From SM23-28-2 sp964512285 (GTDB lineage Bacteria; Chloroflexota; Dehalococcoidia; SM23-28-2), in contig CAZEJO010000054.1 of assembly GCA_964512285.1 (NCBI GenBank), forward strand, positions 1 to 9,579: 9,579 nucleotides of DNA. Reading direction: 5' to 3'. A model generated the notes under the pieces. That model did no database searches. It worked only from the letters and a program-made list of their open reading frames with translations, and was not told the DNA's origin. Below are positions 1-6,903 of this stretch, piece by piece (position 1 is the stretch's first letter; each line of letters opens with the position of its first letter). The position numbers and the translations under genes are program-made.

Positions 1-72
1 AAGGGTCTCACTCCAGATGGCATACTGCGCCCGGGTGTCGCTGCAACTCGATGATAGAATGCCCTAGCCGCT

Positions 73-897
73 CTACGGCCGTACGAGCACGGGCATCCCC
101 AAGGTCGCTTTCAGCAACTCAGCGGCGTTTGCTTTGGGCGCTGCTATCTCTAGATGGCCGCTGCTGCCAACGACCGCCACGATTTCGCTACCCTCCTGGT
201 ATGTGAGGCTAAGGCCTACGATGCGGCGGCCGGCCACCTCCACGTTTGGCCTTTCGGGTGGTAGGTCTTCGCAGCGGACATCGGTCACCAGGTTGCCGAA
301 GACATCGATGTGAATCACCCGCCCCCTGAGGCTGCCATCAGGCCGACGGCGCGCGCGAAAGGGTGCCAGGGTTAGCATTTCCTCTACCGGCGGGCCAAGC
401 TCTTCCAGCAGCACGCCCAGTGAGATGTGAGCGGCCACAGGGGCGAAGATATCGCGGCCGTGGAAGGTGCTGCTCACGGGCTGGCGGAAGTAGGCCTCGT
501 TGGTGAGCGAGACGGCTCGATAGCCCTCCGGAAGCCTGACGGGGACAGGCTGATCGTGGCTCCAAGCCGCCTCTCGCACCTCGTCGGGCAGGGCGGGCGA
601 GAGCAGGCCGTTGTCTGGCCCCACGAAGGTGGCGGCCGGCGTCCGCACGGCCAGGGCCCGTCGCTCGGTCCCCACGCCTGGGTCGACCACCCCCACGTGG
701 ATGGAGCCGCGGGGGAAGTAAGGCCAGGCGGAAGCCAGCAGGAAGGCCCCCTGCTCGATGGCCTGAGCGCGGACCGCGTGGCTAATGTCCACGATGGTGG
801 CTTCTGGGCTGATCGTGAGGATGGCCCCCTTCATGGCGGCCACGTACGGGTCCTCCAGGCCGAAGTCAGTGGTCAGGGTGATGATGGGGTTCGCCAT
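73..897 (-). CDS. SAM hydrolase (adenosine-forming), DUF62 / SAM hydroxide adenosyltransferase family
   Basis: A 274-residue cytoplasmic protein of the family that splits S-adenosylmethionine into adenosine and methionine using a water-derived hydroxide; fluorinases and chlorinases are relatives. Visible motifs are DFG at residues 11-13, VDPGVGT at 71-77, GPDNG at 93-97, TFHGRD at 144-149, IDVFGNLVTD at 197-206 and SSGHLEIA at 245-252. D72, R79 and H146 fit the Asp-Arg-His set described for the hydrolase branch, so a hydrolase is favoured over a halogenase. The length is normal for the family. The ATG at 897 lies 16 bp after the binding-protein stop, so it is probably the last gene of the gatB operon. 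No clear Shine-Dalgarno is seen, and coupling to the upstream gene is possible. Its physiological role in bacteria is poorly known; control of SAM level is a guess. Confidence 0.9.
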   Translation of the reverse strand: MANPIITLTTDFGLEDPYVAAMKGAILTISPEATIVDISHAVRAQAIEQGAFLLASAWPYFPRGSIHVGVVDPGVGTERRALAVRTPAATFVGPDNGLLSPALPDEVREAAWSHDQPVPVRLPEGYRAVSLTNEAYFRQPVSSTFHGRDIFAPVAAHISLGVLLEELGPPVEEMLTLAPFRARRRPDGSLRGRVIHIDVFGNLVTDVRCEDLPPERPNVEVAGRRIVGLSLTYQEGSEIVAVVGSSGHLEIAAPKANAAELLKATLGMPVLVRP

Positions 898-913
898 GAT
901 ATCGAGGGCTCGG

Positions 914-2551
914 CTAGGGGCCGATGCCGTTCGCTGTGAAGTACCACTGGTGGACGTTGGCGAAGCGAGAAGCGGGCTCGAACAGGACGCCCAGGCTGAT
1001 CCCTTTCACTTCCTTGTCGACGAAGTAGTTGTAGACGGGGTAGAAGAGGAGGATGCTGGGCACCTTCTCGGCGAAGATCTGCTGGAACTCCCTGTAGAGG
1101 GCCTTGCGCTCTTCCACGTCGCTGGTCTGGCGCGCCTCGCTGAGGATTCGGTCCACGGTTTGGTCGGCGTAGCCAGCCAGGTTGAATCCCTGCTCCTGTG
1201 CCTGCGAGCTATGCCAGGCCGGATAGGGATCGGGGTCGTATCCCTGATCCCAGCCGTAGACTACCGCTTGGAAGCGGTGAGGCAGGAGGAAGTCATGCAC
1301 CAGGTCGTTGCCTGCCTGCGGTTGCAGGCTGGTATCCACCCCAACCGCCTTGAGCTGTTCCGCTATCTCCTGAGCGATGGCCACTCGCTCGGGGTCGTCA
1401 TCAGTCAGCAGGTCCAGGTGCAACTCCTGACCCTCCTTCTGCAGCACCCCCCGCGAGTTGATCCGCCAGCCGCTCTCCGCCAGCAGCGAGCGCGCCTTCT
1501 CGAGGTCGTACTGATAGATCTTGATGTCGGCGCTGTAGGCCCACGTGCCGGGGATGATAGGATTGTCGGCAAGCTGGGCTCTTCCGTCCAGGCTATCGGC
1601 GATGATGGCCTCGCGGTTCAGGGCGTAGAGGAAGGCTTGACGCACCGAACTGTCGTCGAGCGGGGCCATGCGGGTGTTGAGATAGAGAAGCGTGTAGCTG
1701 TTGCGGAGGCTGGCCAGACGCTGCAGCCCTCTGTCTTGTTCCAGTTGCTCCAGGATGTCAGGGCTGGCTTCTGGGCTCAGGAAAAGACCCTGCACTTGCC
1801 TATCCTGAAGAGCCGAAGCGGCTGAACGGTGGTCGGAGAAGAAACGAAGCTCTATCTCAGAGATCACGGGCTCGCTCCAATGATAAGAGGGGTTGCTTTC
1901 CAGAAGAGCCATCTGGCTGTTGAGGGTTCTGAGGATGAAAGGCCCAGTGCCTATGGGTTGCTCATTGAAGGGGGCAATGAACAGCCCTTCGGCGCTCAAA
2001 CCCTCTAGGCGGTGTCGAGGCAGGATGCCGATGGTAGTCTGGGCAAGGAAGGGAGCGAACGGCTCAGGCAGCTCGCAGACGACCGTGAAATCGTCTTGCT
2101 TGGAGCACCCTACCTGCTGCCAGAACTCCCCCAGCGATGGTTCGCCCTTGAAGTCGGGGTCGCTGAGGGCACTCCAGGTGAAGATAACGTCGTCAGCCGT
2201 GAAGGCTGTGCCATCGTGCCAGGTGACGTCCTGATGCAGATGGAAGGTGTAGACGCGAGCGTCGGGGCTGACCTCCCAGCTCTCGGCCAGGTCGGGCAAG
2301 ACCGTCCCGTCGGGGGCTAGTCTGGTGAGTCCAGAGAAGACAAGGGTAGCCAGGTCCTTGTCCACCTCATTGAACGCCGTGTAGAGAGGACTGACGCGCA
2401 GGGGGCTTCCTACTACCGCCTCCACGTAGCGCCCGCCGTGGGCGGGCCCCTGCGGCCCTGACCCCTCTCTGGTAGCGTACCACAGGGCCGATAGGCCGAC
2501 GATGACCAGTACCAGACCGGCCAATAGCGGCCAACGGGAGCGTCTGCTCAC
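914..2551 (-). CDS. ABC-type peptide/solute-binding protein, family 5 (SBP_bac_5, DppA/OppA-like)
   Basis: A 545-residue extracytoplasmic binding protein of the oligopeptide/nickel type. A basic start (MSRRSR) is followed by one hydrophobic segment at about residues 8-24. The family signature follows at about 88-126 (LAESWEVSPD, then WHDGTAFTADDV), and an ILPRH-like motif lies further on. No cysteine is present near the hydrophobic segment, so there is no lipobox and the protein is probably held by an uncleaved N-terminal anchor or is secreted. C149 and C159 could pair as a disulfide. The start is GTG at 2551, fixed by a strong AGGAGG seven bases upstream. No permease or ATPase genes are nearby, so the transporter partner and ligand are unknown. 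It lies 88 bp after secG and 16 bp before the SAM hydrolase, on the same strand. Confidence 0.9.
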   Translation of the reverse strand: MSRRSRWPLLAGLVLVIVGLSALWYATREGSGPQGPAHGGRYVEAVVGSPLRVSPLYTAFNEVDKDLATLVFSGLTRLAPDGTVLPDLAESWEVSPDARVYTFHLHQDVTWHDGTAFTADDVIFTWSALSDPDFKGEPSLGEFWQQVGCSKQDDFTVVCELPEPFAPFLAQTTIGILPRHRLEGLSAEGLFIAPFNEQPIGTGPFILRTLNSQMALLESNPSYHWSEPVISEIELRFFSDHRSAASALQDRQVQGLFLSPEASPDILEQLEQDRGLQRLASLRNSYTLLYLNTRMAPLDDSSVRQAFLYALNREAIIADSLDGRAQLADNPIIPGTWAYSADIKIYQYDLEKARSLLAESGWRINSRGVLQKEGQELHLDLLTDDDPERVAIAQEIAEQLKAVGVDTSLQPQAGNDLVHDFLLPHRFQAVVYGWDQGYDPDPYPAWHSSQAQEQGFNLAGYADQTVDRILSEARQTSDVEERKALYREFQQIFAEKVPSILLFYPVYNYFVDKEVKGISLGVLFEPASRFANVHQWYFTANGIGP

Positions 2552-2558
2552 TGATATG

Positions 2559-2564
2559 CCTCCT
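2559..2564 (-). promoter_or_regulatory. Shine-Dalgarno of the binding-protein gene
   Basis: Read on the minus strand this is AGGAGG, seven bases before the GTG at 2551. It is the strongest ribosome-binding site in the left operon and decides the non-ATG start. Confidence 0.8.
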
Positions 2565-2639
2565 AGGACGCTTTAGAGGCAGGGGAGATGAAGGCTCCAG
2601 TTTCTCACGGGGCGCCCATGACCCGGAGAGAGCGTCGGC

Positions 2640-2861
2640 CTATAGGCCGGCGCGCACACTCACGGCTGAAATGAGGAGAAAGATGACCACCAGGACTATT
2701 GTCAGCTGGAAGAGCGTCTTCTCCACACCGCGGCGGGTGCGGACGATGGAGCTTGCCCGTGTGCCGAATCCCCCTTCTCCCGACGCCTGGGCGAGAACGA
2801 TGAGTATCAAGGTCAGGGAGATGACGATTTGGACGATGCTGAGATAGTCTTTGAACTCCAT
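2640..2861 (-). CDS. secG: SecG, preprotein translocase subunit
   Basis: A 73-residue inner-membrane protein, the small accessory subunit of the SecYEG channel. Two hydrophobic segments (about residues 7-25 and 51-68) flank a loop with the typical SecG pattern: a glycine-rich stretch (GEGGFGTRASS) and then RTRRGVEKTLF. The ATG at 2861 gives the family's usual start a few residues before the first membrane segment; an AAGG nine bases upstream is a modest ribosome-binding site. A GTG at 2906 in the same frame would add 15 residues (MTESATFPLERRRQD) and overlap the yvcK stop as GTGA. That extension is atypical for SecG but the overlap could serve translational coupling. The gene probably shares an mRNA with yvcK. 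Confidence 0.9.
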   Translation of the reverse strand: MEFKDYLSIVQIVISLTLILIVLAQASGEGGFGTRASSIVRTRRGVEKTLFQLTIVLVVIFLLISAVSVRAGL

Positions 2862-2902
2862 GTCTTGTCGCCTTCGCTCCAGGGGGAAGGTCGCGCTCTC
2901 GG

Positions 2903-4243
2903 TCACTCGATAGCGCTGGCCACCTTGGCCTCCGCCGCTTTCTCCTCCGCTGCAAGAGCCTGGTCCAGGTGATTGCGGTCGTAGTACAAACGAATCAAGG
3001 CCTCTCCCAGCTTCTTGGAGTCGTGATGGTAGCGGTTCTCCTCGCTGATCACGTCGGCCAGAATGAGATTCGCTGTCATAGAATCTCCACCGTCGATCCG
3101 CACCGGCTGCGACCGCTGTGTCTCGGGCAGCCCGTTTTCGATGTTGCTGTTGACCAGTACGTGGCGGAAGAGACCCTTACCCACGTGGTTCTCCAGGACC
3201 CGTACGTGGTCGACCACGTTGAAGCCATCAGTCTCGCCGGGCTGGGTGGCTACATTGCACACGTACACCTTCACGGCAGACGAGGCCTTGATCGCCCGCT
3301 TTATGCCGTCCACCAGCAGGTTGGGCAGGACGCTGGTTAGCAGGCTGCCCGGCCCCACCACGATCACGTCTGCCTCCAGGATGGCCCGGATCGCCTCCGG
3401 ACATGCCTGAGGGTTGGGCGGCTGGAGACTCACTTTCTTAATACGGCTGGAGCTCTCGCTGATTTTGACCTCGCCCTGAATGGTCTCTTCGTTCTCTGTC
3501 TTGGCCTCCAGGGTCACATCGACCAGGGTGGAGGGGACGATCTGGCCGCGCACGGCCAGGACGCGGCTGGTCTGCTTGACGGCCTCCTCGAAGTTGCCCA
3601 GCACGCCGCTCATGGCCACAATGAACAGGTTGCCGAAGCTGTGGCCGGCCAAGTCGGAACCGTCGGAGAAGCGATACTGGAAGAGCCTGGTCATGAGCGG
3701 CTCGGCGTCGGCCAGGGCGGCGATGCAGTTGCGCACGTCGCCCGGTGGCAGGATGCCTAGCTCACGACGCAGCCTGCCAGAGCTGCCGCCGTCGTCGGCC
3801 ACCGTGACTATTGCGATCAGGTTGCCGGTATACTGCTTGAGGCCGCGCAGCAGGATGGAAAGCCCCGTCCCGCCGCCGATAGCGACGATCTTCGGCCCCC
3901 GCCGCAGGTAGCGCTTGCCCCAGATGATGTTCACTAGGCTCGAATCGCGCTTACGGGGGAGAACAGCCGATAGGAGGGAGCTATTAAGGTGCCACAGGGC
4001 GAAGAGGGTAAGGCCGGTGCTGGCGACCATGAACATGATGCCTCGCCAGAAGCGTGGAATGAACTGGAGGGTCAGATAGTAGATGAAAGAGGGAAACGTG
4101 TAGGAGACATAGGCTTCTCGCAGGATATAAGCGATACCTAGTCCCATTATGACTACCCCCAGCATCATCAGCGCCAGCCAGCGCTTGATGTGCATGCCCG
4201 GGTATAGCCACTTAAGGAAATCGGCGTCTCGGAGGCGATTCAT
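2903..4243 (-). CDS. yvcK: YvcK/CofD-like protein with N-terminal membrane anchor
   Basis: A 446-residue protein of the YvcK (gluconeogenesis factor, CofD-like) family. In Bacillus and relatives this family binds UDP-sugars and links carbon metabolism to cell-wall synthesis. The first 100 residues hold a hydrophobic segment at about 22-42 and a second at about 66-88, so the protein is probably membrane-bound; Bacillus YvcK lacks this part. The conserved domain starts near residue 117: GGGTGLS at 123-129, TVADDGGSSGRLR at 147-159, PPGDVRNCIAAL at 166-177, HSFGNL at 201-206, GPGSLLTSVLPNLL at 297-310 and QPGET at 334-338. A true CofD lactate transferase is less likely because no F420 genes are nearby. 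The start is ATG at 4243, 37 bp after the gatB stop, with only a weak GAGA-type ribosome-binding site. Confidence 0.9.
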   Translation of the reverse strand: MNRLRDADFLKWLYPGMHIKRWLALMMLGVVIMGLGIAYILREAYVSYTFPSFIYYLTLQFIPRFWRGIMFMVASTGLTLFALWHLNSSLLSAVLPRKRDSSLVNIIWGKRYLRRGPKIVAIGGGTGLSILLRGLKQYTGNLIAIVTVADDGGSSGRLRRELGILPPGDVRNCIAALADAEPLMTRLFQYRFSDGSDLAGHSFGNLFIVAMSGVLGNFEEAVKQTSRVLAVRGQIVPSTLVDVTLEAKTENEETIQGEVKISESSSRIKKVSLQPPNPQACPEAIRAILEADVIVVGPGSLLTSVLPNLLVDGIKRAIKASSAVKVYVCNVATQPGETDGFNVVDHVRVLENHVGKGLFRHVLVNSNIENGLPETQRSQPVRIDGGDSMTANLILADVISEENRYHHDSKKLGEALIRLYYDRNHLDQALAAEEKAAEAKVASAIE

Positions 4244-4280
4244 TCTCTCTATCTAATAACGCAACTTAACCGCAAAGGTT

Positions 4281-5771
4281 TCATCCGCTGCCCGCCAACT
4301 TCTCCCGCAAGATCTGGTTCGCCAGATCCGGATTGGCGCGACCGCGCGTCTCTCGCATCACCTGCCCCACCAGAAACCGTAGCGCTCCTTCCTTTCCTGA
4401 CTGATAGTCTCTCACCGCCTTGGCGTTGGCCGCAAGTACCTTCTCCACCGCTTCCGCCAACTCATCCGAGGCGCTAATCTGAGTCAGACCCGCCTCCTCC
4501 ACGATCTGGCGAGGCGATTTCCCCGTTTGGAACATCTCCTCGAACACCGTCTTGGCGATCTTACCACTGATCGTACCACTGTCCATCATGTCCAGCATCT
4601 CGGCGATCTGCTCCGGCTTCACCAGGGCGTCGTCGATCTCCACGTTGGCAGCATTGAGCAGACGGGCGAAGTCGCCCAGCATCCAGTTGCTGACCGCCTT
4701 GGCCCGTTGCCTGACCCTCGTCTCCTCCTCACCTTCCAGCGAGGCCAGGCACGTCTCGAAGAACTTGGCCCTCGCACGTGTCTCCGTCAGGAGGTTAACC
4801 TCGTAGTCAGTAAGGCCGTAGCAGCGGAGGAAGCGCTCCTTCTTGGCGTCGGGCAGTTCCGGCATGCGGGAGCGGATATCCTCCACCCAGTCGCGGACGA
4901 TGGTTATGGGCGGCAGGTCTGGTTCGGGGAAGTAACGGTAGTCGTGGGCGTACTCCTTGCTTCTTTGCGAGACCGTGCGTCCTTCCTCCTCGACCCAGCC
5001 GCGCGTCTCCTGCTCGATGCGGTCGCCTGCCTCCATCACCTGTCGCTGCCGCTCCACTTCGTAGGCCAGGGCCCTGTAGACAGCGCGGAAGCTGTTCATG
5101 TTCTTCACTTCCACCTTGCCCAGGAGCTCCTGGCTGCCCAGGGGGCGGATGCTTACGTTGGCATCGCAGCGAAATTGGCCTTCCTCCATGCTGGCTGTGC
5201 TCACCCTCAGGTACTGGAGGATCTGGCGCAGCTTCATCAAATACTGGCGGGCCTCTTCCGGCGAGCGCAGGTCGGGCTCGCCGACGATCTCCATCAGGGG
5301 CGCGCCGGCACGATTGACGTCTACCAGGCTGTAGGTCTCCCCCGCCTCGTTCTGAACGTGGACCAGGCGCGCAACGTCCTCCTCCAGGTGGACGCGGGTG
5401 ATGCCAATTCGCCTCATCTTGCCGTCTGCGTCGATCTCCAGCCAGCCGTCGTGCGAGAACGGCATGTCATACTGGGAGATCTGGTAGCCTTTCATCAGGT
5501 CGGGGTAGGGGTAGTTCTTGCGATCGAAGCGGGAAACCTCAGCGATCTGGCAGTTGAGGGCCACCGCGGTCATGATCGTGTATTCCACCGCCTGCCGGTT
5601 GATGACCGGCAGGACGCCGGGCATCCCCAGGCAGACGGGGCAGACGTGGGTGTTGGGGGGAGAGTCAGCGTAATCGGCGCTGCAGGGACAGTACATTTTG
5701 CTCTTGGTGAGGAGCTGAGCGTGCACCTCGAGGCCGATTACGGTCTCGTACTCAGTAGCAACGTTGGTCAT
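4281..5771 (-). CDS. gatB: Aspartyl/glutamyl-tRNA(Asn/Gln) amidotransferase subunit B
   Basis: A 496-residue cytoplasmic subunit of GatCAB, which amidates misacylated Glu-tRNA(Gln) and/or Asp-tRNA(Asn). GatB is the kinase subunit that activates the aminoacyl end. YETVIGLEVHAQL lies at the very start, and four cysteines (C28, C30, C44, C47, the last two as CPVCLGMPG) match the zinc site of Gram-positive GatB. FDRKNYPYPDLMKGYQISQYD occupies about 82-102, and VDVNRAGAPLMEIVGEPD follows further on. The last 140 or so residues form the YqeY-like tRNA-binding tail. The frame stays open to a TTG at 5816, but that TTG is inside the -35 box of the promoter, so ATG 5771 is chosen; it also gives the usual family N-terminus. 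gatA and gatC are not in the window. First gene of the probable operon. Confidence 0.95.
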   Translation of the reverse strand: MTNVATEYETVIGLEVHAQLLTKSKMYCPCSADYADSPPNTHVCPVCLGMPGVLPVINRQAVEYTIMTAVALNCQIAEVSRFDRKNYPYPDLMKGYQISQYDMPFSHDGWLEIDADGKMRRIGITRVHLEEDVARLVHVQNEAGETYSLVDVNRAGAPLMEIVGEPDLRSPEEARQYLMKLRQILQYLRVSTASMEEGQFRCDANVSIRPLGSQELLGKVEVKNMNSFRAVYRALAYEVERQRQVMEAGDRIEQETRGWVEEEGRTVSQRSKEYAHDYRYFPEPDLPPITIVRDWVEDIRSRMPELPDAKKERFLRCYGLTDYEVNLLTETRARAKFFETCLASLEGEEETRVRQRAKAVSNWMLGDFARLLNAANVEIDDALVKPEQIAEMLDMMDSGTISGKIAKTVFEEMFQTGKSPRQIVEEAGLTQISASDELAEAVEKVLAANAKAVRDYQSGKEGALRFLVGQVMRETRGRANPDLANQILREKLAGSG

Positions 5772-5787
5772 GAGCAAGTCGGACGCT

Positions 5788-5816
5788 AGTATAGCAGTGG
5801 AGGCTCCTTGAGGCAA
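5788..5816 (-). promoter_or_regulatory. Sigma70-type promoter of gatB
   Basis: On the minus strand TTGCCT (5811-5816) and TATACT (5788-5793, five of six consensus bases) are separated by exactly 17 bases. Transcription should begin near 5781, leaving a leader of only about 10 bases before the gatB ATG. No Shine-Dalgarno fits in it. A small inverted repeat, CCTTG-CCT-CAAGG, overlaps the -35. The tRNA-Leu CCA end is 18 bp upstream, so read-through from the tRNA transcript is also possible. Confidence 0.7.
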
Positions 5817-5833
5817 GGCTACCGCGATACTCC

Positions 5834-5922
5834 TGGTGCCGAGGGCGGGATTCGAACCCGCACGAGCCTAGCGGCCCAGCGGATTTTAAGTCCGCCGCGT
5901 CTGCCAATTCCGCCACCTCGGC
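5834..5922 (-). tRNA. tRNA-Leu (anticodon UAA)
   Basis: A cloverleaf with perfect acceptor pairing GCCGAGG/CCTCGGC, discriminator A and encoded CCA. The anticodon stem GCGGA/TCCGC encloses CTTAAAA, giving anticodon TAA. A long variable arm (class II) and the T arm GCGGGTTCGAATCCCGC confirm leucine. Last of the four tRNA genes in the direction of transcription. Confidence 0.96.
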
Positions 5923-5970
5923 ACTCTACATAACAGGCCCCTAGCCTTCTGCCTGGGTGGCCCTTGCTGC

Positions 5971-6020
5971 AGAATGCAAAACTCAGAACCCGGGCAGGTG
6001 CCGATGTTCTGAGTTAGCAT
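5971..6020 (-). terminator. Hairpin between tRNA-Cys and tRNA-Leu(UAA), possible terminator or processing signal
   Basis: AACTCAGAAC (5980-5989) and GTTCTGAGTT (6006-6015) are a perfect 10-bp inverted repeat around a 16-base loop. ATGC/GCAT outside extends the stem with a small bulge. Read in the tRNA direction, the descending arm runs into TTTTGCATTC, so there is a short T run but no long U tract. It may attenuate transcription between the tRNAs or guide processing of the tRNA precursor. Confidence 0.55.
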
Positions 6021-6028
6021 CGTTCTGT

Positions 6029-6103
6029 TGGAGGCGACGGGCGGATTCGAACCGCCGATCAGGGTTTTGCAAACCCCTGCCTTAACCACTTGGCTACGTC
6101 GCC
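6029..6103 (-). tRNA. tRNA-Cys (anticodon GCA)
   Basis: The acceptor stem GGCGACG/CGTCGCC is perfect and CCA is encoded. Discriminator base U73 is the bacterial cysteine identity base. The anticodon loop TTGCAAA gives GCA, closed by a five-pair stem with one G-U. The T arm GCGGTTCGAATCCGC is normal. It starts one base after the CCA end of tRNA-Gly, so the two must be cut from one precursor. Confidence 0.96.
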
Positions 6104-6104
6104 C

Positions 6105-6179
6105 TGGAGCGGAAGACGGGATTCGAACCCGCGATCCCCTCCTTGGCAAGGAGGTGCTCTACCGCTGAGCTACTTCCGC
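6105..6179 (-). tRNA. tRNA-Gly (anticodon GCC)
   Basis: The acceptor stem GCGGAAG/CTTCCGC is perfect, with discriminator U and encoded CCA. The anticodon arm CTCCT-TGCCA-AGGAG shows GCC. The D arm AGCTCAGCGGTAGAGC and the T arm GCGGGTTCGAATCCCGT are typical of tRNA-Gly. Confidence 0.96.
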
Positions 6180-6193
6180 TCTCTACGCCTTTC

Positions 6194-6280
6194 TGGTGCC
6201 GAGGAGGGGATTTGAACCCCTACGCCCTTTCGGGCACCGCCCCCTCAAGACGGCGTGTCTACCTATTCCACCACCTCGGC
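6194..6280 (-). tRNA. tRNA-Leu (anticodon GAG)
   Basis: The acceptor stem GCCGAGG/CCTCGGC has the same sequence as in the other tRNA-Leu. CCA is encoded and the discriminator is A. The anticodon stem CCGTC/GGCGG (one G-U) holds the loop TTGAGGG, giving GAG. The long variable arm GCCC-GAAA-GGGC is capped by a GNRA tetraloop. First tRNA of the cluster after the promoter. Confidence 0.94.
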
Positions 6281-6292
6281 GGCCTGCTATCT

Positions 6293-6320
6293 ATATTACA
6301 TATTTTACCCATCTTGGCAA
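6293..6320 (-). promoter_or_regulatory. Probable promoter of the tRNA cluster
   Basis: On the minus strand TTGCCA (6315-6320) and TAATAT (6293-6298) are 16 bases apart in an AT-rich stretch. The first tRNA begins 12 bases after the -10, a suitable distance for a short 5' leader. It would drive Leu(GAG), Gly, Cys and perhaps Leu(UAA). Confidence 0.55.
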
Positions 6321-6341
6321 GACCCTGGCGGTCCTGCTCTG

Positions 6342-6370
6342 TGGACGGCGGCCGCCGCGGATGATATAGT
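6342..6370 (+). promoter_or_regulatory. Possible promoter of the metallopeptidase gene
   Basis: TGGACG (6342-6347) and TATAGT (6365-6370, five of six consensus bases) are 17 bases apart. A perfect 10-bp palindrome GGCGGCCGCC (6347-6356) overlaps the spacer. The leader to the start codon would be about 55-60 bases. The -35 is only a fair match. Confidence 0.4.
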
Positions 6371-6430
6371 CGTCGACGTCGTTCCGCCAAGCTTGACGGC
6401 GTTTCGGCTTCTCTTTCGCTGGGGCTAGCT

Positions 6431-6802
6431 GTGATGGATAGGCAGCGTTTCGAGGAACTGGTTGTGGAGGCGGTCGAGGCTCTGCCTCAGCGCTTCCTTG
6501 ACAGGCTGGCCAACATTGACATCGAGGTCAGAGACTGGCCCAGCTCCCAGGAGCTACGGTCGGCGCGCGTCCCTGCGGGCGCGACGCTATTGGGTCTCTA
6601 CGTTGGCATTCCCGGCACAAGGAGGGGGGGCGGCTACAATCTGGCGCTGCCCGATCGCATATTTGTCTACCAGCGCCCGATCGAGAGGCTGTGTCGCAGC
6701 GACGATGAGGTCAGAGAGCGCATCGGGCGGGTCGTCAAGCACGAGATCGCTCACCATTTTGGCCTGACAGATGCCGACCTGCGCGACACTGGCGTGTCCT
6801 GA
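6431..6802 (+). CDS. Zincin-like metallopeptidase family protein (PF06262 type)
   Basis: A 123-residue soluble protein with the zinc motif HEIAHHFG at residues 104-111 (H104, E105, H108), followed by LTDADL, where the small zincin family often called a possible metallopeptidase usually has an acidic residue (D114 or D116). A basic/acidic helix precedes the motif. GTPRR-like glycine-rich residues and LPDRIFVYQRPIE (about 73-85) are also typical of the family. Substrate and role are unknown. The frame opens with GTG at 6431 and ATG at 6434; either could be the start, and no clear ribosome-binding site decides. It is the only plus-strand gene here, divergent from the tRNAs and convergent with the MarR gene. 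Confidence 0.85.
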   Translation: MMDRQRFEELVVEAVEALPQRFLDRLANIDIEVRDWPSSQELRSARVPAGATLLGLYVGIPGTRRGGGYNLALPDRIFVYQRPIERLCRSDDEVRERIGRVVKHEIAHHFGLTDADLRDTGVS

Positions 6803-6803
6803 G

Positions 6804-6847
6804 GCCGCCCGATAGTATGCCCTGCGAGGGCCATGCCATCGGGCGGC
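6804..6847. terminator. Nested inverted repeat between convergent genes, probable bidirectional terminator
   Basis: GCCGCCCGAT (6804-6813) and ATCGGGCGGC (6838-6847) pair perfectly over 10 bp. The loop itself holds a second hairpin, GCCCT-GCG-AGGGC (6819-6831). It begins one base after the peptidase stop and lies 57 bp from the MarR stop, the classic position for a shared terminator. Neither side has a T run, so factor-independent stopping is unproven. Confidence 0.55.
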
Positions 6848-6903
6848 TGACATCGTGCCTACTTGTGTGGTAGCTTTGCCTGCCGCTGAGCGGAGACTGC
6901 GGC

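Noticed and set aside
1..72. A possible RNA or next gene at the left edge
   Set aside because: Only a weak GGCAT/ATGCC pairing is present; the stretch is too short to support a call.
785..1825. A 346-codon plus-strand frame across the SAM hydrolase and binding-protein genes
   Set aside because: It spans two well-supported minus-strand genes and shows no domain or ribosome-binding site.
4527..5789. A 420-codon open frame on the plus strand antisense to gatB
   Set aside because: It is a shadow of the GC-rich gatB codons: no recognisable family, no start context, and gatB is strongly conserved on the other strand.
5834..6280. The tRNA cluster as an integration site of a mobile element
   Set aside because: No integrase, no repeated tRNA 3' end and no insertion-sequence ends were seen nearby; the shared acceptor sequence of the two tRNA-Leu genes is ordinary.
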